A stretch of DNA of 64,000 nucleotides from Sphingosinicella sp. BN140058 (GCF_004135585.1 NZ_CP035501.1:4907501-4971500); one strand, 5' to 3'. Shown: positions 1 to 9,079, counted from the stretch's first letter. The notes: generated from the letters alone by a model not told the origin. Made by a program: numbers and translations.

Positions 1-578
1 GTCCGTGAGGGCTCGCCCAGGGCAGACATCGTGATCGGGCGCTGGGTAGCTGCCATGATCAAAGCCTTCTCAGGCGGGACATCCGCTGCAAATTGCGCGT
101 GGAACTTGTCGGGCCGAATGTAGAGGTCCTCGTCGCCGTCGGGCAAGGCGATCGCTCGGAGGTTTTCACCGAGCGTACTGCCGGGAAATCTGGAAGATAG
201 CGTGAGGCTCGATTCGCCCACTTCGGGTGCGAAACCGGCGACGAACACCAGCGCCTTCACATTCGACTTGCCGTTTGCCGCTTCGGTGATGACCGGACCT
301 CCGTAGGAATGACCGACCAGCACCACCGGTCCCTTTATGGAATCAACGATCCGGGAGATAGCCGCGCCATCGCTCGCGACGCCACGCAATGGGTTGGCGG
401 CGGCGATCACATCATAGCCGTCGTGCTTCAACCGGCCGATCACCGGGTCCCAGCTCGAAGATTCGGCGAAGGCGCCGTGCACGAGGACGATCACGGGTTT
501 CTCGGATGCGGGAGCGGTCTGCGCAAAGGCTGAATTCGCAAGCAGCGCGGCGGTTAGAAGACAGGCAGAGAGGCGCAT
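1..578 (-). CDS. Secreted alpha/beta hydrolase (3' end outside window)
   Basis: Reading from 578 the protein opens with a signal peptide (MRLSACLLTAALLANSAFA, cleavage before QT). It continues with an alpha/beta-hydrolase fold: an oxyanion-hole motif VHGAFAESSSW near residues 33-43 and the nucleophile elbow GHSYGG. The C-terminal part with the catalytic His lies beyond the window edge. Relatives are small esterase-like hydrolases, often annotated as salicylate esterase-like; the substrate cannot be read. It is the last visible gene of a minus-strand run starting at 4471 and begins 22 bp after the NmrA-like gene. The signal peptide makes it the only exported product of that run. Confidence 0.85.
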   Translation of the reverse strand, partial: MRLSACLLTAALLANSAFAQTAPASEKPVIVLVHGAFAESSSWDPVIGRLKHDGYDVIAAANPLRGVASDGAAISRIVDSIKGPVVLVGHSYGGPVITEAANGKSNVKALVFVAGFAPEVGESSLTLSSRFPGSTLGENLRAIALPDGDEDLYIRPDKFHAQFAADVPPEKALIMAATQRPITMSALGEPSR

Positions 579-599
579 GGTGGGATCCTTGGAGAAGGT

Positions 600-1370
600 T
601 CAGTTGACGGGACTCAAAATGCGGAGCGGTTGCAGGCTGTCGCGTAGCCAGTCCTCGAACCGCAGCGTAGCGATGCGGGCATCGGGGCCCGGCAGCAGCG
701 AAGCGGCTCCAAGCTTCACGCCGAAGTAGCGGGCATGGACGTCCGTCACGACGCTTCGGCCGTCCTCATGTGCGGTAGCGATCTCGGCCGCGACCTCATC
801 GAGGCGCAGTCGGTCGGGACCCGCAATCTCGATGGTCGCGTCCAATGGCCCGTTCGCCACCACGTCGGTGATCGCGTCTGCAAGATCCTCTGCGGCAATC
901 GGTTGAACCAGCGCCGGCGCGACCCGGATCTCGCGCGCCGTGCCGTTCTGGACGAGGTCGCTTATCAACTCGAAGAACTGGGTTGAGCGCAGGATCGTGA
1001 ACGGTATGCCCGAACTGGCGGCCATCTCCTCTTGGAGCTTCTTTGCTCGGAAATATTCGCTCGCCAGGAGACCGTCGGTGCCGACGACCGACAGGACGAT
1101 ATGGTGCCGGACACCCGCCCTTCTGGCGGCGCCGAGCAGGTTGCTGCTGGACGTCTCGAAGAAGCGCAGCGCCGAGCCATCCCCAGGCAAAGCATTCGAT
1201 ACGTCGACGACGACGTCAGCACCGTCCAGCGCCCGGTCGAGCCCGGTACCGGTGGTCGTATCGACGCCGGTACCACGCGACGCCTCGAACACCCGCAAGT
1301 CGTCCTGTCGCAGGTTGCGGACCAGTCGCGCGCCGACGCGGCCGCTGCTGCCGATCACCACGACCTTCAC
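600..1370 (-). CDS. NmrA-like NAD(P)-binding oxidoreductase
   Basis: This 256-residue protein starts at a GTG. The N-terminal Rossmann motif VVVIGSSGRVGARLV binds NAD(P). Then come the family signatures VVVDVSNA, HHIVLSVVGTD, YFRAKKLQEE and LRSTQFFE, which mark the atypical SDR group (NmrA/SDR_a5-like). These proteins are redox sensors or reductases of unknown substrate. The GTG overlaps the stop of the GST gene by four bases (GTGA), which suggests translational coupling. It is one of four close paralogues in this window (also at 3710, 26744 and 36176). Function beyond NAD(P) binding is unknown. Confidence 0.85.
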   Translation of the reverse strand: MKVVVIGSSGRVGARLVRNLRQDDLRVFEASRGTGVDTTTGTGLDRALDGADVVVDVSNALPGDGSALRFFETSSSNLLGAARRAGVRHHIVLSVVGTDGLLASEYFRAKKLQEEMAASSGIPFTILRSTQFFELISDLVQNGTAREIRVAPALVQPIAAEDLADAITDVVANGPLDATIEIAGPDRLRLDEVAAEIATAHEDGRSVVTDVHARYFGVKLGAASLLPGPDARIATLRFEDWLRDSLQPLRILSPVN

Positions 1371-1996
1371 GGCAGCACCTCGACCGGGATCGCAGTCAGC
1401 TGGGGCAGGGGTAAGCCGAGCCCTTCTTCGGCGAGTGCACGACGCACGGTCTCGCGTTCGACGACGCGCTCGAAATACCCAAGCATTTGCGGGGACATCG
1501 GCACACCAAAGGCAATGGCCCAGCGAAGCATCACGAACAGATAGGCATCTGCCACGGTGAAGCGCGGCCCGAACAGGTAGAGTTCGTTGATGTGCTCTGA
1601 AATCAGATCCAGGCGTTCTGCGACGGCTCCCGAGGCCTCCGCTCGCTCTGTCTCGTCCTGCGAGTGCCAGAAGGGCTTGAACGCGGCGTGAAGCTCGGTC
1701 GAGAGCCAAGACAGCATTTCGATCAGGCGGGTGCGACCGAGCGGGCCACCCGGGGCGAGAGTGGGCTGGCGATCGGCGATCAGCTCCAGGATCGCGATAT
1801 TTTCGGTGACCGTCTGGCCATCGTCGAGGACCAGCAAGGGCACGTAGCCCTTGGGGTTGATCGCGCGATAATCGTAGCCCTCTTCCGTGATCTTGGTCTG
1901 GATGTCGACCTTTTCGAAGGCGGCGCGTAGCCCCGCCTCGTGCAGCGAGATGCGGCCGGAAAGACTGCATGCGCCGGGCGCGTAGTAAAGCTTCAT
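1367..1996 (-). CDS. Glutathione S-transferase
   Basis: This 209-residue protein has the beta-class-like start MKLYYAPGACSL. The Cys near position 10 is the usual catalytic residue of beta-class GSTs. The glutathione site is marked by the cis-proline segment KGYVPLLVLDDG and by TENIAIL (residues about 50-70). An all-alpha C-terminal domain holds the capping motif region FTVADAYLFVML. The length fits the family. It would conjugate or reduce electrophiles with glutathione in the cytoplasm. Both ends overlap neighbours by four bases: the kinase stop upstream and the NmrA start downstream. A paralogue lies at 38561, again directly after a kinase-like gene. Confidence 0.9.
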   Translation of the reverse strand: MKLYYAPGACSLSGRISLHEAGLRAAFEKVDIQTKITEEGYDYRAINPKGYVPLLVLDDGQTVTENIAILELIADRQPTLAPGGPLGRTRLIEMLSWLSTELHAAFKPFWHSQDETERAEASGAVAERLDLISEHINELYLFGPRFTVADAYLFVMLRWAIAFGVPMSPQMLGYFERVVERETVRRALAEEGLGLPLPQLTAIPVEVLP

Positions 1997-2757
1997 GGAT
2001 GGGACTCCTTGCGTTGGGTTTCCGCGCCGGCCATCGCCGGAAGGCGCAGGGTGACGACCGTGCCGATCCCGGGTTCGCTTTCGATCGACACTTCGCCGCC
2101 GGCATCGCGCATCAGCCGCGCGACCATCGGCAACCCGAGGCCACTCGACCCCGACGCCTTGGTCGTGAAGAACGGGCCGAAGGCGCGCGCCAGCGTGGCG
2201 GGAGACATGCCGATCCCGTGATCGGCTACACTCAGCTCGATCATGGATCCCTGCATGCGCACCCGGATCAAGATGGTGCCATTGCCGGTCATCGCGTCCC
2301 GGGCATTGAGGACTAGGTTCAGAACCGCACGCCGCAGGCCGACCGGGTCACAATGCATTCGCCGGAGCCCGGGCTCTGCTTCGATTTCGAGCCGGAGGTC
2401 CGGTTCGTCCATCACTTCGACCAGAGCGGCAAGGTCTTCCAGGCAGTCACCGATGTCCGTGCCAAATTCGGGGGCAGACGCGCCATGCCGTTCGCGTTCG
2501 ATCGTCTGGCGGATGATCGCGCCTGCCTGCTCCAGTGATAATCTTGCCCGGCGCAGGATCGGGCCCGAGTGAGCGGCCGGCATCCTCGGACTACGCAAAA
2601 GGATGTTGATGGCGGATGACGCGATCTGCATCAGGTTGCCGAGATCGTGCAGGATGCCCGCGCTCGCGACCGCGCCCTCCCGGTTCCCGGCATGGAGGAG
2701 CGGAGGCAGGATCTCGGGAACCGGCATGGATTCGGTGCGAATCGTGTCCACGGGCAT
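1993..2757 (-). CDS. Small soluble sensor histidine kinase
   Basis: This 254-residue kinase has no membrane segment and no recognisable sensor domain. The phospho-acceptor is His37 in GILHDLGNLMQI. The ATPase domain has the N-box LNLVLNARDAM (Asn151), the G1 box DHGIGMSP, the F-box FFTTKASG and the G2 box SSGLGLPM. The ATG at 2757 is preferred because GAGGA precedes it closely. No response regulator follows. Instead the ATGA overlap couples it to a GST, and the same pairing recurs at 37890-39187. It may signal to one of the orphan FixJ or receiver proteins in the window; the partner is inference. Confidence 0.85.
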   Translation of the reverse strand: MPVDTIRTESMPVPEILPPLLHAGNREGAVASAGILHDLGNLMQIASSAINILLRSPRMPAAHSGPILRRARLSLEQAGAIIRQTIERERHGASAPEFGTDIGDCLEDLAALVEVMDEPDLRLEIEAEPGLRRMHCDPVGLRRAVLNLVLNARDAMTGNGTILIRVRMQGSMIELSVADHGIGMSPATLARAFGPFFTTKASGSSGLGLPMVARLMRDAGGEVSIESEPGIGTVVTLRLPAMAGAETQRKESHP

Positions 2758-2814
2758 GTCCTCGAAGGTTCGGCGGCGGGATGGGCGTTGAGAACCGATC
2801 CCGCCGCCCGTTGC

Positions 2815-3276
2815 TCAGGCGGCGATTGCCGGCGCCTCGACCGGATGGGTCCAGCGCAATGCGACCTGCACTCGATTCCACAGGTTGATCGAGCCGATCA
2901 GCAATGTGAGGTAGGCGATCTCGGTTTCGTTGAACTGCGCCTGGAGCATCGCATAGTCGGCATCGGGCGCATGCGTCTTGGCGATGCGGGTGAGCGATTC
3001 CGTCCAGTTGAGCGCTGCGCGCTCACGCTCGGTGAACAGCGGCGACTCGCGCCAGGCGTCGAGCAGGTGGATGCGCATGTCGGTCTCGCCCTTCGAGGTC
3101 GCGTCCTTCACGTGCATGTAGATGCAATAGGCGCAGCCGTTGATCTGAGAGGCGCGCAGTCGGACCAGCTCGATAAGGCCATGCTCGAGACCGCTCTTTT
3201 CGGTCGCGGCCTCGACGGCCAGCATCGCCTTGCTGCCCTCGGGAGCAGCCTGGAAGATGTTCATACGGGGGGTCAT
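2815..3276 (-). CDS. Carboxymuconolactone decarboxylase (CMD/AhpD-like) family protein
   Basis: This 153-residue protein carries the AhpD-type redox motif CAYCIYMH (residues about 49-56): a CxxC pair followed by His. This is the peroxidase/reductase active site of AhpD-like CMD proteins. It starts MTPRMNIFQAAPEGSKAML, typical of stand-alone alkylhydroperoxidase-like members. It probably reduces peroxides or acts on an unknown small organic substrate. It lies between the membrane protein and the kinase in the minus-strand operon. A second copy at 13393 sits under an ECF41 promoter, and a broken start of a third lies at 26531. Confidence 0.9.
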   Translation of the reverse strand: MTPRMNIFQAAPEGSKAMLAVEAATEKSGLEHGLIELVRLRASQINGCAYCIYMHVKDATSKGETDMRIHLLDAWRESPLFTERERAALNWTESLTRIAKTHAPDADYAMLQAQFNETEIAYLTLLIGSINLWNRVQVALRWTHPVEAPAIAA

Positions 3277-3299
3277 CGATAATCTCCTTCTGTTGGTGA

Positions 3300-3701
3300 T
3301 CAGTGGGAGGAGCGGTCGCGGACCGCCCAGAAGGTCAGCGCGGCGCCGATCAGGGCGGGCAGCGAGACGGCGGGAAAATCGCGGATGAGGGCGGAGGGGC
3401 CGCAAATGCCCACGGTCACCTCCCACACATGGAATGACGCGTGGCAGGCCAGCCAGAGCGACGCGGCACCCCAGAGCACCACCCGATATTCCGCCCAGCG
3501 TGCGCCGATCAGGAACGCGGCGCCGATGAACAGGAAGATGATGCCGATATCGCGAAGAAAATGCTGGTTGAACGGCCCGGTCGTGGTCACCCCGGGAACG
3601 GCGAAGTACCAGCCCGCTGGCGAGGCGAGCATGAAGCTCCCGTTCGCCAGCGCGCCTGCTCCCAACAGCACTGCGAAGAGGAGCGCGATCTGCCTGGCCA
3701 T
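3300..3701 (-). CDS. Four-helix membrane protein, unknown function
   Basis: This is a hydrophobic protein of about 133 residues with roughly four membrane segments: LFAVLLGAGALANGSFML, the IIFLFIGAAFLIGA region, a central VLWGAASLWLA region and a C-terminal LPALIGAALTFWAV. I recognise no active site. An in-frame GTG at 3713 overlaps the stop of the upstream NmrA gene (GTGA) and could be the true start, adding VKPA; the ATG at 3701 gives the more usual N-terminus. Operon context with NmrA and CMD genes suggests a stress-linked membrane role, but this is only contextual. Confidence 0.75.
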   Translation of the reverse strand: MARQIALLFAVLLGAGALANGSFMLASPAGWYFAVPGVTTTGPFNQHFLRDIGIIFLFIGAAFLIGARWAEYRVVLWGAASLWLACHASFHVWEVTVGICGPSALIRDFPAVSLPALIGAALTFWAVRDRSSH

Positions 3702-3709
3702 GGCAGGCT

Positions 3710-4471
3710 TCACTTTTTCGCCGGCGGTGGCACATTGGCCAGCCACCAGTCGAAGCGGGTGGTCCCGAGACCTGCTCGCGGTCCGGGCATCAGCGTGGCG
3801 TCATCGATCGCGACACCGAAATAGGGTGCCTTCGGATCGGCGACGACGCGACGGGGATCTCCGTCGAAGGCGAGTACGCGAGCGACCAGCTCGTCGATCC
3901 GGAAAGCCTCTGGCCCCGCGACTTCGACGATAGCGTTGGTCGGCTGGGCCAGCGCCGCGCGTGCGACTGCAGCTGCAACGTCTTGCGCTGCCATCGGCTG
4001 GAAGTGCGCCGGAGGAAGTCGAACGTCATCGCCCTGTGCCGAGAAGCCGGCGATGCCGCGCAGGAATTCGAAGAACTGGGTCGCGTGGAGCAGCGAGTAG
4101 GGAATGCCGGCCCCGGCGATCTGTCGCTCCTGCGCGAGCTTGGCCCTGAAATACCCGCTGTCCTGCAGACGATCCGTGCCCACGACGGAGAGCGCGACAT
4201 GGTGGCGAACGCCTGCAGCCTTTTCGGCCGCAGTGATATTCCGGCCGGCAGCCTCGAAGAACGCCATTGCCGCGTCGCCATCGAGTGTTGGCGAGTTCGA
4301 GACGTCGATCACCACCTGTGCACCCGTGAGCGCCTCGGCGAGGCCGTCGCCCGTGACGGTGTCGACCCCCGTATTCGGCGCTGCGGCGAACACATCGTGT
4401 CCTTCTTCCGCCAGCAAGGCGACCGTCTTGGACCCGATCAGGCCCGTGCCGCCAATAACGACTATTCGCAT
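3710..4471 (-). CDS. NmrA-like NAD(P)-binding oxidoreductase (operon leader)
   Basis: This 253-residue paralogue of the gene at 600 has the Rossmann start MRIVVIGGTGLIGSK. It shares VIDVSNSPTL, HHVALSVVGTD, YFRAKLAQER and THATQFFEF-like signatures (here LLHATQFFEF), and the C-terminal PYFGV block. It is the first gene of the minus-strand operon running to position 1. A stretch of 339 bp separates it from the divergent hydrolase gene at 4811, so the operon promoter should lie there. No ECF41-type TGTCACA/CGTC motif was seen in that stretch. Substrate unknown. Confidence 0.88.
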   Translation of the reverse strand: MRIVVIGGTGLIGSKTVALLAEEGHDVFAAAPNTGVDTVTGDGLAEALTGAQVVIDVSNSPTLDGDAAMAFFEAAGRNITAAEKAAGVRHHVALSVVGTDRLQDSGYFRAKLAQERQIAGAGIPYSLLHATQFFEFLRGIAGFSAQGDDVRLPPAHFQPMAAQDVAAAVARAALAQPTNAIVEVAGPEAFRIDELVARVLAFDGDPRRVVADPKAPYFGVAIDDATLMPGPRAGLGTTRFDWWLANVPPPAKK

Positions 4472-4810
4472 TGCTAACCTCACGCTCGCCCCGACACCGG
4501 AATGGCCATCAGGATGAGGTGAAGATCGCGAAACATCCGCGTCGCCTCCATCGTGCCAAGGGATGCACAAGGCTCATCATTCAGCAGTCTATCCACTCCT
4601 TGAGGTGAGGTCCGCCACGCCGCTTCGACGCATCGATGTGCGATGCAGACTGAATGGCAGGGCAGCCTCACCGTATCGCCAGGATGGTCACGCCCGGGTA
4701 CGAGGTCCGACCGTCCCGAAGGTGCAATCGTTGGCGGTGTCGCGCCGAACTAATGCTCCCTCGCCAGAGGCGGCCTGGCCGGGTCGCAGGCGCGAAAAGG
4801 AGACCTTCCG
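4472..4810. other. Divergent promoter region without a gene
   Basis: This 339-bp gap separates two divergent starts (4471 minus, 4811 plus). It should hold the promoters of the seven-gene minus operon and of the hydrolase gene. A purine-rich AAAAGGAGAC just before 4811 is the hydrolase ribosome-binding site. I see no clear -35/-10 pair, operator or coding sequence. Confidence 0.5.
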
Positions 4811-5632
4811 GTGCCTAGATTTACAACCAGGGACGGACACGAAATCTACTACAAGGACTGGGGCGACGGGCCGGTCATCACCTTCTCACATGGCTGGCCG
4901 CTAAGCTCGGACGCCTGGAGCATCCAGATGCAGTTCCTCGCAAGCCAGGGCTTCCGCTGCATCGCGCACGATCGGCGCGGGCATGGCAAGTCTGCCCAGA
5001 CAAGCACGGGCAACGACATGGACGGCTATGCCGACGATCTTGCCGAACTGATCGAGGCGCTGGATCTCAGGGCGATCACCATGGTGGGACATTCCACGGG
5101 CGGCGGGGAAGTAGCCCGCTATATCGGCCGCCACGGTACGGCACGCGTTGCCAAAGCCGTCCTGCTTGGCGCGGTGCCGCCGATCATGGTCCAGAGCGAT
5201 ACCAATGCGGACGGGCTGCCGATCGGCGTATTCGACGGGCTCCGCCGCGACATCCTCGCAAACCGCTCCGAATTCTACCGGGGCTTCGCGATCCCGTTCT
5301 ATAGCGCCAACCGCGAGGGTGCAAAGGTGCCGCAGAGCCTGCTCGACGAGTTCTGGCTGATCAGCATGCAGGCCGGCCTCAAAAACGCCTATGACTGCAT
5401 CAAAGCGTTCAGCGAGACAGACTTCACCAATGACCTGAAGAAATTCGACGTGCCGACGCTGATCGTGCACGGCGATGACGACCAGATCGTGCCCATTGCG
5501 GATTCGGCGTACAAGTCGGCGAAGCTGGTGGAGGGCGCGCAGACGCTTTTCTATGCCGGCCTGCCGCACGGGCTGACCGCAACGCATGCCGACCGCTTCA
5601 ACGCCGACCTGCTCGCGTTCGTGCGCGGCTGA
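4811..5632 (+). CDS. Alpha/beta hydrolase, cofactor-free haloperoxidase type
   Basis: This 273-residue cytoplasmic protein starts at a GTG with the ribosome-binding site AAAAGGAGA. The fold markers are [12 protein letters not shown] (oxyanion hole), HDRRGHGKS, the nucleophile elbow GHSTGGGE, the acid segment HGDDDQIVP and the terminal LPHGLTATH with the catalytic His. These match the non-haem chloroperoxidase/arylesterase group. Such enzymes hydrolyse esters or peracids; halogenation is usually a side activity. It is divergent from the NmrA/CMD operon and converges with the kinase at 5669. A paralogue is at 20280. Confidence 0.92.
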   Translation: MPRFTTRDGHEIYYKDWGDGPVITFSHGWPLSSDAWSIQMQFLASQGFRCIAHDRRGHGKSAQTSTGNDMDGYADDLAELIEALDLRAITMVGHSTGGGEVARYIGRHGTARVAKAVLLGAVPPIMVQSDTNADGLPIGVFDGLRRDILANRSEFYRGFAIPFYSANREGAKVPQSLLDEFWLISMQAGLKNAYDCIKAFSETDFTNDLKKFDVPTLIVHGDDDQIVPIADSAYKSAKLVEGAQTLFYAGLPHGLTATHADRFNADLLAFVRG

Positions 5633-5641
5633 GCCGGGATC

Positions 5642-5667
5642 GTCCGGCGGTGGGCGCGCCGCCGGAC
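5642..5667. terminator. Hairpin between convergent genes
   Basis: GTCCGGCGG and CCGCCGGAC form a perfect 9-bp stem (5642-5650 with 5659-5667) around an 8-base loop. It lies between the stop at 5632 (+) and the stop at 5669 (-), so it can serve both strands. There is no strong T-run, so it may act as a transcript-end stabiliser. Confidence 0.65.
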
Positions 5668-5668
5668 A

Positions 5669-7360
5669 TCACGTTCCTGAAGGCAATGATACCGTGAAAA
5701 CCGCACCGCCGTCCGGATGGTTGGCGACACTGATCGTACCGTGATGCGCCGCGATGATCGATTGGCACAGGGCAAGGCCGATGCCGATGCCGTCGTCCTT
5801 GGTGGTGAAGAAGCTGCCGAATATTCGATCCAGATTTCCCGGAGCGATGCCCGGGCCGCCGTCGTGAACCGTGAAGATCGCCTGCCGATCGTTGCCGGTC
5901 GACGTTTTCACTGCGATCCGACCCGGACCTCCGCCCTGCGCCTGGACCGCATTGATGAGCAAATTGACGACCACCTGCTGCAGTTGCACCCGATCGCCGG
6001 AGACGTGCGGAAGACCGCTTTTCAAATCTATCGAGAGAGCGATCGCGCGTGACTCGATCTCGTGGCGCACGAACAGCAAAGCCTCCTCGACGACCCCGTT
6101 CAAGTCGATGGATGTGCGTTCGGGCGCTCGGCGGGCCGCCATGCTGCGAATTCTCTGCACGATGTTGCTGGCCCGCCGACCGCTCTCGGCAATTCGCGCG
6201 GTGAGCTGGCGCACCTTCGCGAGATTGGGTTCGTCGCGGGTCAGCCAGCGCTGGCTCGTCTCGGCATTGGTGACGATCGCGGAGAGTGGCTGGTTGATCT
6301 CATGCGCGATCGAGGTGGCAAGCTCGCCAAGCATCGAGATGCGCGCCGCACGCGAATAATCAGCCTGGAGCTGGCGTAGCTGCGCCTCCGTGCGTAGCCG
6401 ATCGGTGATGTCCACCAGCCCGAGGATGGTGATGTCCAGCCGATCAGGCGGTATTGGGTAGGTCACCGACAATTCGACGTCGCGTATGCGGCCGTCGAGC
6501 GTCCGCAGCTTCATCACTTCCACCCAGTTGCGCTTCAGGTCGAAGTGCGCGCTAATCACTCGCTTCGCGGTATCGGGGGCGTCGGCGAACATGAAGCCGA
6601 CCGCGCCAAAGAGCTGTTCACCGGCCCCGGCGCCGAGGAGTTGCACCGCACTGAGGTTGGCGTCGGTGACCCGGACAATCTCGCGCGCCTTCAGCGCCAG
6701 CGCGGGTTGGTCGTCGAGATAGCGGCCGATGTCGGTAACGCCCTTGCGGCGCAGATCGTCGAAGATTGCACGCATCGGCCGCGAGTCTACCTGCAGGAGC
6801 GCGCAAGGCAGATTGTGGAACAGGTTTCGGTAGCGCTCCTCGCTGGCGCGAACCGCCCAGAGAGACCGGTCATCGGCAATCGTGCCGCCGACCGCCACGA
6901 AGACTATGTCCGGATGGGACTCCAGCGTCGAGACTTCGGTCCAGGCATCACGATAGGCGATCGCCGTAACCGAGCGCCGCCGCGCCGCACCCGGCGGATA
7001 GTTGGCAATGGCCGCAAGTACGAGCTCCGCGCCCACTTGCCAGCTTTCCGGCGGGCAAAAGGTCGTGAACAACTGGCCGATCAGTTTGCCGCGACCGCCG
7101 AGCGGGCCGAGCAAATGGAGGTTGTTGTCGTCGACGTCTGCGATGCGCACGCCGGCAAGCAAATCCGTCACCCAGTCGGCGGGACCGTTCCCGGCAGCAA
7201 TGGCGGCGATCACAGGGCGTGCCCTCGATATGTCGAGCGCCCAGCATGCAGTCGTCGGCGGATAACGCGCCGCGATCTCCGCGATTGGAAACAGGCGCTC
7301 GTACCGCGCCGGACCATCGACTTGCCCGGCATCGATCGCATGGAGGGAGTGCGCGCTCAT
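5669..7360 (-). CDS. FixL-like soluble sensor histidine kinase
   Basis: This 563-residue kinase lacks membrane segments. Residues about 1-170 are a poorly conserved sensory region. A PAS-type region follows, from EERYRNLFHNLPCALLQVDS to ITILGLVDITDRL. The HisKA helix is SMLGELATSIAHEINQPLSAI, and the ATPase has NLLINAVQA, HDGGPGIAP, FGSFFTTKDDGIGIGLAL. This is the FixL/DctB-like HPK4 type that pairs with FixJ regulators. It starts one base after the receiver-only gene and ends a row that also has Rrf2, FixJ and cytochrome b genes. No haem-binding PAS His could be assigned, so the signal is unknown. Confidence 0.9.
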   Translation of the reverse strand: MSAHSLHAIDAGQVDGPARYERLFPIAEIAARYPPTTACWALDISRARPVIAAIAAGNGPADWVTDLLAGVRIADVDDNNLHLLGPLGGRGKLIGQLFTTFCPPESWQVGAELVLAAIANYPPGAARRRSVTAIAYRDAWTEVSTLESHPDIVFVAVGGTIADDRSLWAVRASEERYRNLFHNLPCALLQVDSRPMRAIFDDLRRKGVTDIGRYLDDQPALALKAREIVRVTDANLSAVQLLGAGAGEQLFGAVGFMFADAPDTAKRVISAHFDLKRNWVEVMKLRTLDGRIRDVELSVTYPIPPDRLDITILGLVDITDRLRTEAQLRQLQADYSRAARISMLGELATSIAHEINQPLSAIVTNAETSQRWLTRDEPNLAKVRQLTARIAESGRRASNIVQRIRSMAARRAPERTSIDLNGVVEEALLFVRHEIESRAIALSIDLKSGLPHVSGDRVQLQQVVVNLLINAVQAQGGGPGRIAVKTSTGNDRQAIFTVHDGGPGIAPGNLDRIFGSFFTTKDDGIGIGLALCQSIIAAHHGTISVANHPDGGAVFTVSLPSGT

Positions 7361-7361
7361 C

Positions 7362-7754
7362 TCATCGTCCAGGAGCGCCGCCGCCGGATCGACCCAGCGC
7401 GATGCGCATGGCCTCGAGCAACGCCTCGTCGGCTACGGGCTTCGTGAACCAGGCGCAGGCCCCTTCCTGAAGTGCCTGGGTGCGGGTCAAATCCTCCACC
7501 GAGGATGTGATGAAGATCACCGGCGTGATCGAGCCGCGACCGCGGAGTTGCCGCTGAAGCTCCAGTCCGTCGACGCCTGCCATCCGAACGTCGGTGATGA
7601 TGCAGTCGAAATCCAGGGCCGCAGCATGCGCGAGAAGGGCTGCGCCATCGGCAAAGGTGAGCGCGGAGAAACCCTCGACCTGGAGAAGGTCGAAAAGCGC
7701 CTCCCGTACGTCATCGTCATCATCCACAATCGCTATCAGGGGCGAATTCGACAC
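7362..7754 (-). CDS. Stand-alone response-regulator receiver protein
   Basis: This 130-residue protein consists of one receiver domain and no output. The acidic pocket is IVDDDDDV, the phospho-acceptor is Asp55 in CIITDVRMAG, and the conserved Lys is in FTKPVADE. Single-domain receivers of this sort work as phosphate sinks, relays or protein-binding switches. It lies between the FixJ gene and the FixL-like kinase, on the same strand and one base from the kinase start. A similar stand-alone receiver accompanies the other kinase cluster at 15258. Confidence 0.9.
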   Translation of the reverse strand: MSNSPLIAIVDDDDDVREALFDLLQVEGFSALTFADGAALLAHAAALDFDCIITDVRMAGVDGLELQRQLRGRGSITPVIFITSSVEDLTRTQALQEGACAWFTKPVADEALLEAMRIALGRSGGGAPGR

Positions 7755-7833
7755 AAAGAGCCCTCAATGATCAGGCCGGTGCGGCCTGTGCCGATGTCGC
7801 TGAAAGTACGAGGGCTTGTAACCATACCATGGT

Positions 7834-8484
7834 CTAGGTCCTGCGTTCGCGCAGCTCCACGGGCAGAAGATCCCATGCGCGAATCAGCTCGCCAATTGAT
7901 GTCGCACACATCTTCTTCATCACGGCGCTGCGGTGCAGCTTTACCGTGACCTCGGTGATGCCGAGCTCGAAGGCGATCTGCTTGTTGAGGCGCCCTACCG
8001 CCACAAGGCGCAGCACCTGCCGCTCGCGGGTGGTCAGGGTCGCGAAACGATCGGTGCACGCCTTTACCAGCGCGGCATCGGCGCGTTGGGTGAGGTCCCG
8101 TTCGATACCCGCTGCCACGGCGTCCAACAACGACTGGTCCCGGAAAGGTTTGGTGAGGAAATCAATAGCGCCCGCCTTCATTGCCTGCACCGTCATTGGA
8201 ATGTCGCCATGCCCGGTCAGGAAGACAATCGGTTTCGCGTTGCCGGTCGCTGCAAGGTGCTGCTGCAGGTCGAGGCCGCTCGAGCCCGGCATGCGCACGT
8301 CCAGAACGAGGCAGCCAGGACGTTCGGGCAGGTCTGCCTCGAGCAACTCGCGTGTCGAGCCGAAGCCGGCGGCGTCGATCCCGACTGAAAGCATCAATTC
8401 CTCGAGAGAGGCCCGGACGGCGGCGTCATCATCGACGATGACGACCAGCGGACGATCCTGCTCCATGGTTTGAAAGGTCATCAT
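7834..8484 (-). CDS. FixJ-family response regulator
   Basis: This 216-residue protein has an N-terminal receiver (Asp62 in LDVRMPG, Lys in FLTKPFRDQ) and a C-terminal LuxR/FixJ helix-turn-helix. The latter reads TLTTRERQVLRLVAVGRLNKQIAFELGI in two blocks and ends KLHRSAVMKKM. It should be a DNA-binding activator phosphorylated by the kinase at 5669. Its start overlaps the Rrf2 stop by four bases (ATGA). It is very close in sequence to the orphan FixJ at 29889, so cross-talk or shared targets are possible. Confidence 0.92.
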   Translation of the reverse strand: MMTFQTMEQDRPLVVIVDDDAAVRASLEELMLSVGIDAAGFGSTRELLEADLPERPGCLVLDVRMPGSSGLDLQQHLAATGNAKPIVFLTGHGDIPMTVQAMKAGAIDFLTKPFRDQSLLDAVAAGIERDLTQRADAALVKACTDRFATLTTRERQVLRLVAVGRLNKQIAFELGITEVTVKLHRSAVMKKMCATSIGELIRAWDLLPVELRERRT

Positions 8485-9029
8485 TCAACCTCCCGCTCAG
8501 TTGGTAACGTATCGCCGGGCCGGCGTGTTCTGCCCTGTACGCGCGCACCCAGCCAGGCCTGCACGCCCGCACCGAACTCAGGTGGCGCCTTGCCCGCCAA
8601 AGCCCGCGAAAGCGTGCCAAGCGACTGGCGGGCAAGCGTGTCCCGCATTGCCTTTTCGGCCTGCAGCATCACGACGTGCACCGCACAAACCCCGCCGGTC
8701 GCCCACTCTGGTGGCGCGCCGCCGAACACTGCGCAGCGACCCCGTATCTCTTGGCAGTCGAACAGGGGTTTCCTGCCGTCGACGGCATCGATGATCTGGA
8801 GAAAGTTGATCTCCTCGGCCGGCCGAGCGAGCACGTAGCCGCCGCGCACACCTTCACATGCCTTCACGATCCCCGCCTTCTGTAGCTTGGGGAAAATCTT
8901 AGCGAGGAAGCTCTGCGAGAGCCCCTGAAACTCGGCGAGGTCTCTGGTGCTGACTGGCGTACCGCCCGAATTCACCAGCCAGAGGAGGCTGTGGATCGCA
9001 TATTCCACACTGACGGTGAGGTGAGCCAT
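8481..9029 (-). CDS. Rrf2-family transcriptional regulator, probable Fe-S or redox sensor
   Basis: This 182-residue protein has an N-terminal winged helix (EYAIHSLLWLV, RDLAEFQGLSQSFLAKIF, GYVLARP). Three later cysteines lie in FDCQEIRGRC and GGVCAVH, in the region where IscR/NsrR/RsrR proteins bind an iron-sulfur cluster. It is therefore a good candidate for an iron-sulfur, NO or redox sensor. The ATG at 9029 lies 50 bp after the cytochrome b stop, and the stop overlaps the FixJ start. Likely targets are its own row of genes, including the cytochrome b; this is inference. Confidence 0.88.
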   Translation of the reverse strand: MAHLTVSVEYAIHSLLWLVNSGGTPVSTRDLAEFQGLSQSFLAKIFPKLQKAGIVKACEGVRGGYVLARPAEEINFLQIIDAVDGRKPLFDCQEIRGRCAVFGGAPPEWATGGVCAVHVVMLQAEKAMRDTLARQSLGTLSRALAGKAPPEFGAGVQAWLGARVQGRTRRPGDTLPTEREVE

Positions 9030-9079
9030 AACACAGACTGTATCAGTCCGAGTTTGCGTGGGCAATGCCGAACACGCGC